In this document: one piece after another, positions 23,501 to 35,860 of the stretch
How positions within the stretch are numbered: the first letter of the stretch is position 1
How the letters are laid out: each line of letters begins with the position of its first letter
Assembly (NCBI GenBank): GCA_021397835.1
Contig: JAJFZO010000335.1
Coordinates: 1-64,000, forward strand
Reading direction: 5' to 3'
From: Moringa oleifera
Taxonomy: Eukaryota; Streptophyta; Magnoliopsida; Brassicales; Moringaceae
Length of the DNA stretch: 64,000 bases
Position numbers and translations under genes: made by a program
Notes under the pieces: generated by a model
Told to the model about the DNA's origin: nothing
The model's database searches: none
The model's input: the letters and a program-made list of their open reading frames with translations, nothing else

Positions 23501-25830
23501 TCTACCCATGTATTTAAGCTTGTAATACTAAGCATTAATTCAATTTTTAATATCATATATACAATAATTTACCCTTTATGCAATGACTAATTTTTATGAT
23601 AATTTTAATGAAATCAAATTGAAATATCATTCATATATATATAATTAATTTAATAGATATTTGAAATTTAAAAATAAAAAAAATTATTTCATTTTTTAAT
23701 GTTTATATTATTATTATTTACATTATGAAATTAAATGGAGATATTTTATCTTTAATGCTATATTTATTTATGATATATAAAATAAAAATTACAATAATAT
23801 TTGAAGACAATGTGAATATGTAAATATTTTAAAACTAGTAATTATTTTTTAAAATTTTCCTATATCATCAAGAAAATGTTTTTGTGATATATGTTTACTA
23901 CAATCCTAATGTTAATGTTCATATATAAGATGTAATGACTCATTTAATATTAATTATACTGTTGGAAAAAATTTCAATCAATTTTTTTATACTGCTTATA
24001 AATTTGATAGTCATCGTTCTTGCAAGTATTGCCTTTAATAAAAGTTTTTAAATCCAATTGATTTAAATTAGTATGCTACTGATATGATATAAAAATAGTT
24101 AATCATTGTTGAGTTTGTTCGGTTTATAAATCTCGGTATCCTAAGTTCTTCTTATAGGATTTTCTTGGGAAAAAAAAAAGAACTAGAAGGTGCAATGCAT
24201 TATAATAAGGACTAATTTAGCTATTCTTTTTGTTGTACTAGTCTAGATGCCCTGTGTAATGTAACTTATGTTTATTAATTTGTGGAAATAATTTCGTTGA
24301 AAGAATATTAAAAAGGAATTGAAACTACTATGTTATTTGTTACTAAATTTTTCACTTTAGTATATTTGTTTGTTTTCTCATCTTCTAAGTGTCAAAGAAA
24401 TTAAAAGAATAGGTTATATTCAAAGGTGAAGACAAGAAGAGACAAAAATAGGAATGTCTCAAAAGATAGGTATGTGTATGTGGAATTTTATATATTAAGC
24501 TAGCATTTTTTTTCCTTTATGTGTAAGTTTTGGAGATATACTAAATAATTAAAAAAATAATATTAAAAATTTGTGATTGTGCTTGGTGGAAAGTAACTTC
24601 TTTTTTATAAAATTTTTGTTTGATGCTAAGCTAATGATCGCCAGTAATACAAAACAAAATAATTTTTACAAAATTATACCAAATATTTAGCTACAGTTAA
24701 ATGTAAATGAATATGCTTTCTTTATAATTAATTTATGTTGTTAAATGATCGATTAAGTTATTTTGTTTTGTGATCTTTAGAGAGTATGGACGACTAGTTA
24801 TTTACAGTCTAGTCATGTGTGATAAATTGATTTATAATTATTAAATATTTTTAATGACTAGTTTTTAAATGCATATCAAGTTCTTTAATTTTAATGATTT
24901 TTATGTTATCATAATATGCACATAGCTAGCAAGGCACATGAAAGAGCTCATGGTGAATCAGAAATTACATTTTGGTTTGAAGAAGGTATTACATCGTTGA
25001 TAAAGCAAATAATTTTGGATAATGTTGTAATTGCCTTATAAATTTCTTTTATTGGATTGGTCGGATTTAAAAAAAAAAAAAATTCTTTTCAATTATGACT
25101 TCTCATTTCCTTTATCCATTTTTTTTTTAAAAATTAATTTGATTTAATTTTATTGGTTTGTTTATTTTTGGATATATGTGTCTCGTCTTGAAGGGTGTTC
25201 AATCTCTTTGATTTTTAGGTTTTTTTTTGAATTTTTTTAAATTTTAATTTTCCTTGATGAATATAAATATTTTTGAAAATTAAAAATATTGAAATTTCAT
25301 TAACCTAAAATTCACATATTTAAAATAAAACCCGGCACTAAAATTTTAAACTAAATTATTTATATATAAATATTTTAAAATATAAAAGTAAATTTAAATT
25401 ATTATCGATTGAAAATTAAAAATTTTGGAGAAATATCACCAAAATTTGAAATGATGTAGATAAAAATCATCAATATAAAAAAATTTAATGTGTACATTAA
25501 ACGTCTTTTAATTTTTTGGCACATATATATCTCAATTAGACCTAAAATTCCATCTCACTTACATTGATAATTATTTCAACTTTAGTTTACTAAGTGAAAC
25601 AACGTCACTTTTTTAAACTTACCTAATCAAAATTAAATAAGCATTAATAAAGTATTTTACAGTTTTACTTAGAATGATTTTTGAAATTTCTAGCCTAACA
25701 TTGGAAATTTTATGAATACTAAACTTTATGCAACATAAAAAATTAATACATGAAATATGGGTTTTGTATCTTATTTCACTGGGAGTTTATTTGCAAATTC
25801 TATTACTTTGGTTGTAGAGGTTATTGTTCC
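20600..25830. other. Very AT-rich non-coding stretch
   Basis: No gene, tRNA or domain was recognised on either strand. 21700-22760 and 23600-23900 are nearly pure A/T. A slightly GC-richer island at 23395-23520 gives short frames on both strands, split by a poly-T run, with no recognisable product. Confidence 0.6.
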
Positions 25831-25849
25831 TTAAACTATTTCATACCCT

Positions 25850-26600
25850 AAGGATCTTGTTTTTGTTTGGAATAACTTTGTCTTTCTAGTTGATATCATT
25901 AAGCTGTTTTGTTTTATGATGTTTAAAATTTTTTGCTTATACTTAAAATGCTATTGTAAGTATATTTTGGAATACTATTGTAAAAGAAATTTATGGGTTA
26001 AATATTTCTTTTCTTATATTTTGAAATTCAAATGAGGCATTTTTTAGGTCAAAGGGGATAACATTCCATTCATAATGTCCAAATGATACAATGAAAGCAG
26101 TTTTATATTTATCTTTTTCAGCTATTCGTATCTATTAGTATCTTGATTTCATATCAAATTTTGAAAAAATTGAAGTATTATATAATCTACTAATAAGATC
26201 TTTTTCATTAGGAATAAGATATCTAATCCATCTAAGGGTTTTAGTGAGGTTTTATAGTTGTTTACTAATTAAGGGATTGTTTTCTCTATTTCAATATTTT
26301 TGCATACATAAAAAGCAAAACAACTCCAAAGGGATTTGCTTAGTTTAATTTATTTCTTTTAAAATAATTTTTAAATTTATTTTTTACAATATTCTAAAAG
26401 TTCTTTATTTATTTGGATGAGTCTTACTTTTGTTGAAATCTGTCTATTACAAATATCTTTCTCATAGGATGGACGTAATAAGTTCTTTTTTTTTTTTCCC
26501 CAAAAAGCATTAGGTACTTTTAACACATACTTCTTGTTTATAATATGCTTCCATCTTCTTTGTTTATTTTTGTACATTGGTTTTTGTAATTATTCTTTTA
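25850..26600 (-). pseudogene. Endogenous plant pararetrovirus (Caulimoviridae-like) reverse transcriptase remnant
   Basis: Read on the - strand in pieces, the stretch near 26250-26030 has reverse-transcriptase features in the order typical of plant pararetroviruses: an SKFDMK-type string near 26163-26149 and GHYEWN near 26081-26062, followed by the conserved Pro-Phe/Leu-Lys-Asn-Ala string. Stops, shifts and substitutions break it throughout. The open frame 26577-26377 lies just upstream in the same orientation and may be the preceding polyprotein part. The catalytic double-Asp box was not found. It is a fossil insertion with no capacity to code an enzyme. A gypsy origin is the alternative, but the wording around GHYEWN favours a pararetrovirus. 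Confidence 0.7.
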
Positions 26601-26649
26601 TTTTTCTATGACAAACTTAAAGGAATTGGTCTAGATCATTTCACAATGG

Positions 26650-28400
26650 GTATGTTTCTCATCTAAATCCTTTTAGTGTCTCGATGCATCGTACGTGAGA
26701 CAGTTATACTTAAGAGTTAGTTTAATTTCATCACCTTATTTAAGCTTATTAGAAGGAGATTCTTTCTTCAATTTCCAATGTTTAAAATCTTAATACATCA
26801 TTGTTTTGTTACTAGTGTTAGAGTTTTTAGCCTTAACTAGTGAAGATACTAATGGATCATGCCTTGGGATGTAAATGATGTTTGCTCATGGAATGGATCT
26901 AGTACATTTTACCCTTTTAGTGTTTTATTGTTGTTCATCATGGTTTGAAACTTTATAAATTTTTTGTTTCTCTAAAATTTACAATTTAACTCTCTTGTGT
27001 ATGCTGTCGAATATAAGAAAATAAAGAGATTCGGTGAGTAATTTATAACATCGTGGCTAGTCTGGTCATTGTGTGTGTTCTTATGATTTCTTTCTTTCTT
27101 TTGTCTTCTCTTTTTCTTTTCCTCTTCCATGATCTAGCATTTCAATGCCTAGGATTTTAATGAATATTCATATTTCGGTTTCTTTCAGTATTAAAATAAT
27201 CAATAATGAAGGTTTGATAATCTTTCTCATGAAGTGATCTTTTTTCGCATCTTTCCCACTGTATATTACTCTTATTCTTTGATTGGGCATCGTGAGATGA
27301 TTTTTAAGATTTTATATTTTTCTGGGTTTAGATTTTTTTTCTCAATTTACCAAATCATATATTTAAAAATTTCATATTATTAAACTATTGTGATATATTA
27401 AAATTAGAAGTTCCTTAAACCTCTACGAAGTTTGTAATAAAATTTTCCTATTGGTTTTCATTGGTTTTGCTTATATGCGGTTGGAATTAAATTTGTCAAC
27501 CTTATATATTATAGGAAGAGATTTAACTCTACATCTAAAATCTTTGATTGGATTCGATTTTCCCAATTAAAATTTTCTAAGCTATAGATAGATCATTATA
27601 GGTTTAGCATACTATTTCTTAAGATATAAAATATTAGCACTTAATATTTGTAATGTGAGTCTCAAATCTCATTACTTGGAGACAAACTAAAAATGCTACT
27701 ATAGAAGTATTTGGCAACAGTTAGGATTTTAAACCCTTATTTGGCAATAATAGCAAAGATAGAACTAGTTCTTGAAATTTAATGACTGCAGTAGTTTTAC
27801 TGCATAGTAATCCTTGTTTCCTCCTATGACATTCATTTTGAACATATTAAACTATCTTTGCTATGTCTAGTTACACCCATCTTGTCTCTCCCTAAGATGG
27901 TTCTTCAGATAACATCTAGGCATACTATTATGAAGGCGCTTAACCACACTAGGTCTGAGAGTAAACCTAAGTTAAAAATATGGTTAATGGGGAAACAAAT
28001 TTGGTGCTTTTCTGGCCAATGGTGTTTAAGATGAATGGCCAAAGCTATAGTTTGTATAAGTTGGCCTAATGTAACAGTTAAGATATTGGATGTGAGTTCA
28101 ATTTAGCCTAAAGCATTTCATCTGTGCACTTTCTTATCTTGCATTGGTTCTATTCTGACGTGTGCCTCTAAAAGCAGTAGTAAAGGAAAAGTTTTTCTTC
28201 ATCTTTTTTGATACTTATGGGCTGGAGCAGAATCATCCCATTCTTCCAATGCAGATCAATTAGCATTTGTTTATGGATTTAATGAATGTTTCCATTGATG
28301 ATTACTTGATGGATCGAGGTATGGCTTAGTTGAATCTTTCACCATACTTTTCATATTCTGCTACATGGGGGCTTTATTTTTTATTTCTTTTGGTTTTCTC
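26650..28400. other. No recognised gene
   Basis: AT-rich, with scattered short frames. The part next to 26600 may be further decayed pararetroviral sequence, but no motif supports it. Nothing else was seen. Confidence 0.45.
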
Positions 28401-28845
28401 TCTTGTAATATTGATTGCTCTCCCACATAAACAGAAATCTCATAGACCACAATCCCAAAAACAAGGTTATCACTGACAGCAAACCAGAAGGTATATCTAA
28501 TTTATGGATGGATGCCCTAAATATGTATGTAAGTAAGTAACTGACAAATGTTCTCATTATCTTCATTGATAACAAAAGATTTTTATCTTGTAGGTAAAGT
28601 GACAAACTTCATTCACACATAATGTTTCCATCTACTTGGAAAGGCTCGAGGTAAATTGCTTTAGCAAAAGATTTTTATTAAACCATATTTTTGGTTAATG
28701 GGAATTTGGAAGTGTTTAACACTTTTCGAACATGTGTCATGTGTAAGAAAATGTGATTCATGCAGATCCATTTTCTTTAAATTATTCATGAAGCAATTAG
28801 GTTATGATTGGACCACATACAGTGCATTTTAGCCCTTCAAAGACC

Positions 28846-29110
28846 TCTATCACTAGCAACGCCTATAGCACCAGCGCCACATCTACCACCCCTGCAATTG
28901 CTCTGAAAGCCATTTGGATGAGAACAATATTCACTAGTTGTTCCATAGAAACTGTACTAGCTATAACATAGACTGTTAGGACAGGTTCTATTGGGGCAGG
29001 TGCTGCCTCTAGCCTGGTGGTTCTAGATTGCTTGGCAGTGATAGTAACAAGAAGACAAAGAAGAAATAAACTTTAGAAACTTAGCTTTCCTAATTTCTAT
29101 GTATGTTTAA
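28846..29110 (-). pseudogene. Class IV-type chitinase first-exon fragment, copy B
   Basis: Class IV chitinases have a signal peptide, a hevein chitin-binding domain and a catalytic domain. The - strand reads the end of the chitin-binding domain (Gly-Thr-Thr-Ser-Glu-Tyr-Cys-like, then CRGGRCGAGAIGVASDRG) over the signal-peptide-like coding stretch near 29040-29100. Frames are broken. It lies antisense to the surrounding SnRK2 pieces. The catalytic domain is absent. Confidence 0.65.
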
Positions 29111-29267
29111 TCTGTAGAGGAGAATCCCATACTATAATCAATGGTCTTAACTTTAAGCTTTGTTTTTTGGTTTCATTTAACCTCTCTCTTTAATTGGTTT
29201 TGTTTTTCTTTCTCTTATAATCCATCTAATTTAAATGATTTATTTCTTATAGCAAATTTTTCATGGA

Positions 29268-30500
29268 GATCTTGAGCTAGAAAATACCCTACTAGATGGT
29301 GGTAGATATATAATTTTGGATACTTAAATATAACCTTCAAATTATGAATGCCATAGCATTGTATCGCAAGTTTGATTATAACCTCTTTGCTTATTGTGTT
29401 TGCATAATTTTGTAATCAGTTGTGTTGCACTCTCAACCAAAATTTGTTGTAGGAACACTAGCTTAGATAGAGCTTGCTTAAGGTCTTATCCAAAAGAGAA
29501 CATGATGGTAAGGTTATATACTTTATTCTCGATAATTTTCTGATATCATTTTCCTCTTCAGTTTCCTGTGCTGTTGTTTGATCTGTGTATTAAATGTAAC
29601 CCTTGAGTAATATATAGACTATAAATGTTTGTTCTGTTGGGGTCACTTGTTGGTGGTTGTCTCTTTCAACATCTTGATGATTTAAAAAATTTCACGAATA
29701 TAATTGGGGTTTGTCAAACTCTCAGGCTCGTTTCATATGATAAGACTTGGTAGAATTTTTACTAAGTTGAAATAATGAGACGTGTTCTTATTAGTCTATG
29801 TAGTGGATACTCAGTGTCTATTTTACAGTTGCAGATTTCATCTGAGTTTTTGAAGAGTTCAAGTGTCTTTGATCTTTAATACAAATCTTGAGAAGGTAAT
29901 TTTATCTATTGGCATGCATAGATGAGCAAGAAGTTAATTGCTAATTTTTCAAAAACGAAAAAAGAAAGGAAGTATATAACTAAACTTAATTGGGCCAGTT
30001 CAGTTACCCATCAAAGAGCATACTTAACCCAAAATTGTCTGAAAGCAATCTCTTGGCATAGAAGTAATTAGAACTTGTTTATCCTGGGTAACAAGGTACA
30101 AGCTTGTTGAAGTTCAAATACAATACTTGATTATTTCTTTTTAAAATGTGGCAGTCCAAAGCAGTAAAAGATTAAAAGTGTACTTAACATATTTAGATGA
30201 AATGAACTCCTTTTTTTTGAAAAGAATAACCATCCATTGAATAAAAACTCATCCATGGTTCTTAAAAAGAACTTGCCCATAGAGCTGACACAATGGGAAA
30301 GCTAGTAAAGTCACGGTGTGAATAATCCGTCACAAAGTATTGAAGAAGTATTGTTAGTAGTATAAGAAGCATGGAAGACTATTAAGGTCCCAAAGCTTGG
30401 GGGAACTTTCGTGGGAGGCAGCATGGATTTTGATGGCTTGGATGTAAATGCATATGTTCAAGATGTGGACATAAATGGTGATTTTATCTGTTTGTTGTGA
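29268..30500 (+). pseudogene. SnRK2 protein kinase gene fragment, copy B
   Basis: Pieces in order: HGDLELENTLLDGG (29268-29310, catalytic loop), QPKFVVGT (29436-29460, activation loop), a decayed DVW..GVT region (29598-29730), NTNLEK end of the next exon (29880-29896), NNHPLNKNSSM.LKKNLPIEL (30225-30288), and the C-terminal tail 30310-30500 with VPKLGGTFVGGSMDFDGLD and DVDINGDFICLL then stop. The acidic tail is the SnRK2 signature. Many stops; no N-terminal exons; the hinge exon is missing and an antisense chitinase piece is found in its place. Confidence 0.9.
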
Positions 30501-30629
30501 GCAATAGTATATAAATAACTTGTATTTTGCTTAAATTACATGTTTTGCTTTCTTTTTATATAAGAAGAAGAGTAAAGAATTTTCCCTATAATTCTTTTCT
30601 TACCGGTTGGCATATAGATACTTTGTAGC

Positions 30630-30780
30630 AGATTTAGAGACCAATGCTTCTTTTAACATCGATGTTGCAAATGTTATGTGGGTAATGATGACTAAGGACA
30701 AGTTCTTAATGGCATAAAAAATTGAAATATCCAAACAAGAATTGATTGCTTCTCTGGTTGTTGAGGGTATGCATTTCTAC
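30630..30780 (+). repeat. Unknown exon-like block, array copy
   Basis: Reads VADLETNASFNIDVANVMW then KIEISKQELIASLVV, followed by a GT-like boundary at gggtatgc. One stop is present. Same block as at 3735, 14200 and 33190. Confidence 0.6.
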
Positions 30781-31219
30781 TTGGGTGCTTAACCTTTTGT
30801 TGTTAAACCTCTGAGTTGATTCAATAGCTTTTTGCTTGCTTTGTCTGATTTTTTAGCCTGATTCTGCAAGACCTAGAGTTGATTCAATAGCTCTTTGCTT
30901 GCTTTGTATGATTTTCTACTTATACTTGTAGACAATTATGTCACTTTGTATCTTTCCTCTAATTTATGGATGGATGCCCTAAAGATGTAAGTAGTTTAAG
31001 TAACTAACAAATGTTCTCATTATCTCCATTGATAACAAAAGATTTTTGTCTTGTAGGTAAAGCGACAAACTTCGTTCACACCTAATGTTTCCATTTATTG
31101 GAAGGGCTCAAGGCAAATTTCTTAATTGAAAGATTTTTATTAAACCATATTTTTGGTTAATGGGCATTTGGAGTTGTTTAACACTTTTTAAACATATGTC
31201 ATATGTAGGCAAATGGTTT

Positions 31220-33045
31220 GATTTTGAAGGTACCTCAGTACAAGAAAACGTGGTTCAAGCAAGGTGCGTAGAAGTTTTATTTGTGCACAGAACTTAAATA
31301 GTAACAGCACAGCAATTTTCTTTAGTTAAGTTATGATTGGACCATAGACGGTGTACTTTAACCTTTCAAGGACTTTTATCACTAGAAATACCTATAGCAC
31401 TAGCACCACATCCATTAACCTTGCAAATGCTATGGCAACCATTTGGACGAGACAACATTCACTAGTTGTTCCATAGAAACTGTACTGCTACAACACAGAC
31501 TGTTGAGGCAGGTTATGTTGGGGCAGGTGCTACCTCTAGCCTGGTGGTTCTGGATCACTTGGTAGTGGCAGTAACATGAAGATAAAAAAGAGATAAACTT
31601 TAAAAACTTAGCTTCCCTAATTTTTGCATATGTTTCTTGCTGGACACGCTGGTTTAATCTGTATAGGAGAATCCTAGACTATAATCAATGGTTTGAACTT
31701 TAACCTTTGTTTTTTGGTTTCGTTTAATCTCTCTCTTTACTTGGTTTTATTTCTCTTTCTCTTATAATCCATCTAGTTTAAATGATTTATTTTTTACAGC
31801 AAATATACCACAAAGATCTTGAGCTAAAAAATACCATGCTAGATGGTGGTAGATATGTGATTTTGGATACTCAAAAATAACCTTCAAATTATGAATGTCA
31901 TAGAATTGTATTAGAGATCAAGTTTGATTCTAACCTCTTTACTTATTGTATTTGCCTAATTTTGTAGTCAGCTGTGTTATACTCTTAACTAAAATTTGTT
32001 GTGGGAATAACAGCTTAAGTAACGCTTGCCTGAGGTTTTATTCAAAAGAGAATATGATGGCAAGGTTATATACTTTATTCTCAACATTTTTCTGATATCA
32101 TTTTCTTGTTCAATTTTTATTGCTGTTTTTTGATCTGTGTATAGAATTTAACCCTCAAGCAATATATAGACTACAGATGTTTGGTCTATTGGGGTCACTT
32201 GTTCGTGCTTGTCTCTTTCAAGATCTTGATGATCCAAAAAACTTCACGAATGTAATTAGGGTTTATCAAAATCTCAAGCTAATTTCATACGAAAAGAATC
32301 GACAGAATTTTTAATAAGTTAAAATAATGAGAGGTGTTCTTATTGGCCTATGCAGGGAATACTTAATGTCCATTTTATAGTTGTAGATTACATCCGAGTT
32401 TCTGAAGAGTTCAGGCATATTTGTCTCTGATCTTTGATGCAAATCTTGAAAAGGTAATTTTGTCTCTTGGCATGAATAAATGAGTAAGAAGTTGACCGCT
32501 CTTTCAAAAATAAAAGAAGAAAAGAAGCATAAAACTAAACTCAATTAGGCCAGTTTAGTTACCCCTTGAAAGAGCATATTTAACCTAGAATTGTTTGAAA
32601 GCAAACTCTTGGCATAGAAGTAACTAAAACTTGTTCATTATGGGTAACAAGATACAAGCTCATTGAAGTTCAAATATGATACCTCATTATTTCTTTTTAG
32701 AATTTGGTAGTACAAAGTAGTACAAGATTAAATGGGTATTTTAACATATTTTGATGAAGTGAACTCCTCTTTTTGAAGAGAATAACCATATACTCATGTA
32801 TGGTTCTTAAAAAGAACTTGCCCATAAAGCTGAGACATAGGGGAAGCTGGCAAACTCACGGTGTAAATAACCTGTCACAAAGTATTGAAGAAGTGTTGTT
32901 AGTAGTACAAGAAGCAAGAAAGACTATTGAGGTCCCAAAGCTTGAGGGGACTTTCGTGGAAGGCAGCATGGATCTTGATGACTTGGATGCAGATGCATAT
33001 CTTCAAGATGTGGATATAAGTGGTGATTTTGTCTGTTTTTTGTGA
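31220..33045 (+). pseudogene. SnRK2 protein kinase gene fragment, copy C
   Basis: Pieces: a post-ATP-loop exon near 31222-31285, a catalytic-loop exon 31795-31862 (HKDLELKNTMLDGG), an activation-loop exon near 31970-32065, a DVWSIGVT exon with a frame change near 32170-32270 ending DDPKNF, an exon end near 32385-32455, and an open C-terminal frame 32773-33045. That frame carries NNLSQSIEEVLLVVQEARK, VPKLEGTFVEGSMDLDDLD and DVDISGDFVCFL before the stop. This is the best-kept SnRK2 tail in the window. Kinase exons carry stops, and the hinge exon is absent with an antisense chitinase piece in its place. Confidence 0.9.
31370..31640 (-). pseudogene. Class IV-type chitinase first-exon fragment, copy C
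   Basis: The - strand reads LLPLPSDPEPPG (end of a signal peptide region, about 31560), then in shifting frames Tyr-Ser-Phe-Tyr-Gly-Thr-Thr-Ser-Glu, SRPNGCHSICKVNGCGASA and IGISSDKSP. Position and order match copies B and D. Frameshifted and stop-bearing. Confidence 0.65.
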
Positions 33046-33189
33046 GCAATAATGTATAAATAACTTGTATTTTGTTGAAACTATTTTTCTGCTTTGTTTT
33101 TATACAAGAAGAAGAGTAAAGAATTTTCCTTGTAATCCTTTTCTTACTAGTTGACATATAGATACTTTGTAGTAAATTAGAGACTAATA

Positions 33190-33320
33190 CTTCTTTTGAC
33201 ATAGATGTTGCAAAGGTTCTGTAGGCAATGATGAATAAGGACAGGTTCTTACTAGCAGAAAAAATTGCACTATCCAAACAAGAACTGATTGCTTCTCTAG
33301 TTGCTTGGGGTATGCATTTC
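33190..33320 (+). repeat. Unknown exon-like block, array copy
   Basis: Reads ETNTSFDIDVAKVL, a stop, AMMNKDRFLLAEKIALSKQE and LIASLVA, with a boundary at ggggtatgc. The block lies 140 bases after the SnRK2 stop codon of copy C. Confidence 0.6.
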
Positions 33321-33599
33321 TACTTGGGTGCTTAACTTTTTGTTGTTAAACCTCCATTACTATTGAATTTTTTTTTAATGTTTTTGGATTTTCTTTATTT
33401 TACTAATTTTTTAGATTTGATTATTTATTTTTTGATTTTATTTTTTCTTAAACTTAATTTTATATTTTTATATGTTTTTTATTGGGCACGATAAGTTACA
33501 AATTCCATGGCTTTTTTTTTTAGCTTAGGGAACCTTGATTCTTATTGTTTGGCATTAACTCTATGTTTTTATAGCTTATATATCCAAATGCTCATTTTC

Positions 33600-33960
33600 T
33601 TAGGTGGAGCTAATTATTGAAAGTTGTAACCTATACATATGGGTTGTATCATGCAATGCTTATGTGCTAATTGGTGAAACTTGCCCCCTTTAATGTTGAA
33701 GTCAGAGTTGCTCGTAAGCTTGCTTTATTTACCAGAACCTTATTGTCCATTGATTGATTGTTTTCCAGTAACTCTTTCTATTATTGGTCCTAATCATGTT
33801 GGAGGAATAGGTAGTCGAAAGATAGATGAAGATAATGAGGATTTTTATGGTAAAGATTTAAGAGGGGTGAAATCTCCTCATATAACTCCTTAAGAAAGAA
33901 AAGAATACGCAGATGATGTATAGGTAACAATTATTTAATTTGTTCAATTTTAAAGCCTTC
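33600..33960 (+). repeat. Unknown coding-like block following the exon-like block
   Basis: An open frame at 33681-33893 includes SLLYLPEPYCPLIDCFPVTL and GGIGSRKIDEDNEDFYGKDL. Homologous DNA is at 4120-4560 and, in part, 14980-15110. No family was recognised. Confidence 0.5.
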
Positions 33961-34324
33961 CATTGTCAAACCTGATTCTATAATACCAAAATTGATTCAA
34001 TAGCGCTTTGCTTGCATTGTATGATTTTTTACTTATACTTATAGACGGTTATGTCACTTTGTATCTATCATTTGATTTATTGACGAAAGCCCTAAATATG
34101 TAAGTAGTTTAAATAATTAACAAATGTTCTCATTATCTCCATTGATAACAAAAGATTTTTATCTTGTCGGTAAAGCAACAAATTTCGTTCACACCTAATA
34201 TTTCCACTTGGAAGGGACTCAAGGCACATTGCTTATGCAAAATATTTTTATTAAACCATGTTTTTGGTTAATGGGCATTTGGATATGTTTAACTATTTTC
34301 AAACATGTGTCATCTGCAGACAAA

Positions 34325-34410
34325 TGGTTTGATTTCAAAGGTACCTTAATGCAAGAAAATGTGGCTCGCGCATGGCATGTAAAAGTTTTATTTGACCACG
34401 GAGCTAAAAT
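34325..34410 (+). pseudogene. SnRK2 second-exon remnant, copy D
   Basis: Reads FDFKGTLMQENVARAWHVKVLF, where the string ENVAR matches the kinase segment just after the ATP-binding lysine region. Only this exon of SnRK2 remains in copy D; the array stops before the catalytic loop. Confidence 0.6.
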
Positions 34411-34492
34411 AATAGTAGTGGAGCCATTTTCTTCATTTTATTCATGAAGCAGTTAAGTTATTATTAGACCACAGACGGTGCACTTCAGCTCT

Positions 34493-34760
34493 TTAAGGAC
34501 CTCCATCCTCAGCAATGCCTACAGCACTTATGCCACCTCGACCACCCCTGTAATTGCTCCAGCAGCCATTTGGACGAGAACAATATTCTTTAGTTATTCC
34601 ACAAAAATTATACTGGCTACAACTATCTGTTAGTGTAGGTTTTACTCCTGGATTAGTGGCTGGATTATTGGGTAGTGGCAGTAACAAGAAGACAAATAAG
34701 AAACAAACTCTAGAAACTTAGCTTTCCTAATTTTTGCATATGTTTCTGCGTTTGATTCAG
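34493..34760 (-). pseudogene. Class IV-type chitinase first-exon fragment, copy D (best kept)
   Basis: The - strand frame ending at 34493 reads FLLLPLPNNPATN (34.70 kb side), a short linker, then SCSQYNFCGITKEYCSRPNG, CWSN and a Gly-rich stretch before a stop. CSQYxFCG.T.EYC is the hevein/chitin-binding signature. A one-base shift near 34730 joins this to an upstream Met-Gln-Lys-Leu-Gly-Lys-like start. Fewer Cys remain than the usual eight. No catalytic domain follows. Antisense to the SnRK2 pieces. Confidence 0.75.
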
Positions 34761-34869
34761 GAAGAGCACTGATTCTTCTTGCTATTCCTATTCTTTTTGT
34801 TCCTGAGTAGTAACACAAGTGTGTAGGAAGTTTTTGAAACTTGATTGATAGCAATCATTATGAGTCGTT

Positions 34870-35860
34870 AATTTTTGAAGAGGCTGGGCAGAATAAACAA
34901 CTAACAAATCATGCATCATATCCACTGGAAAGTAACATCATGCATATTGTGTATATTATGCAAGCTTTTTGATAACTTTATATTCAGATTTGGCAGCTTG
35001 CTTCATGGCTGAACTCAAGTAGTGTAATACTATTCCATCATCTAAGTAAAAAAAATGTGAGTATGAAATTTTGAATTCACAACTTAGTAAACAATCAATC
35101 TTCGGATTAGTGCTCAAGTGTCATCACTTTAGAAGCCAAAGTTGGATGTACTAATCACAAACTCAGTTGATATTATGAGTTTTGAAAGTTGACCTTGGCA
35201 TGAAACTCAATTGATTTTTCTTAATGGCAAAATTCATGGACAATGTGATGTTTATGTAGGGGCAAGTAATCAACGCTTGCCTTCTCATGGTTTAGGAGCT
35301 TAATATTCTTTAGACTCTGTTATAAAATTTCATTATCCAATCTCTAAAAAGAGTTTTAGAGCATTCAATGATAACTATCTCTTACAAACTAGTTCTTGAG
35401 TTAGGTAAAATGCAACTAAATTGGATCAGTGTTTTCTTCAGTGAGGCCTTGCGTAAACCTATGGGCGTTCGAAATCCTTATTAGCATAAATTTGTCTACA
35501 TTATTATCCCTTTGGGGTAGAAATCACATAGATAATGTCAATCTAATGAATGAATTAATGTGTTCTAACGATATTGAGAAAGAGAAAAAATCTAACTGAT
35601 TGCATTAGTTCTTATTAACTATGGGTCAAAATTGAGAAATTTCTTTAAGCACTTACATTAATTTTTTGAAATATTTGTTCCTCATTCTTATACTTAGCTT
35701 TGCTATTCTCTACCAGGTAGGTGCTCTGCATTATCTAGGATATTAAGACCAGAGGAATTGCAAAGGAGCTCTAGGATAAGTACCGTGTGGCTGCTATAAT
35801 GACTTTTTACTTGTCAAAGTATGGCCATCGGATTCATGCTTTTGTCACTGACAAACCATT
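34870..35860. other. No recognised gene
   Basis: Short frames only. A + strand segment at 35795-35865 reads MTFYLSKYGHRIHAFVTDKP, which looks coding but is not recognised. It leads into the tandem duplication that follows. Confidence 0.45.

Larger units (their letters stand above)
28400..34870 (+). repeat. Tandem array of a composite repeat (SnRK2 pieces + antisense chitinase piece + unknown block)
   Basis: Corresponding points recur: the SnRK2-tail stop at 30498 and 33043 (spacing 2545), the chitinase piece at 28849, 31378 and 34497 (spacings about 2529 and 3119), and the KIALSKQ block at 30640 and 33190. The larger last spacing comes from about 600 bp at 33340-33960 that is deleted in the 30.8 kb copy. 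The array ends near 34870 without further SnRK2 exons. Confidence 0.9.

Noticed and set aside
23359..23590. Overlapping short frames on both strands at a slightly GC-richer island
   Set aside because: Frames are split by a poly-T run and match no family.
33800..33920. Resemblance of RGVKSPHITP...EYADD to an HSP90 segment
   Set aside because: The match is too short and flanking blocks do not continue the HSP90 order.
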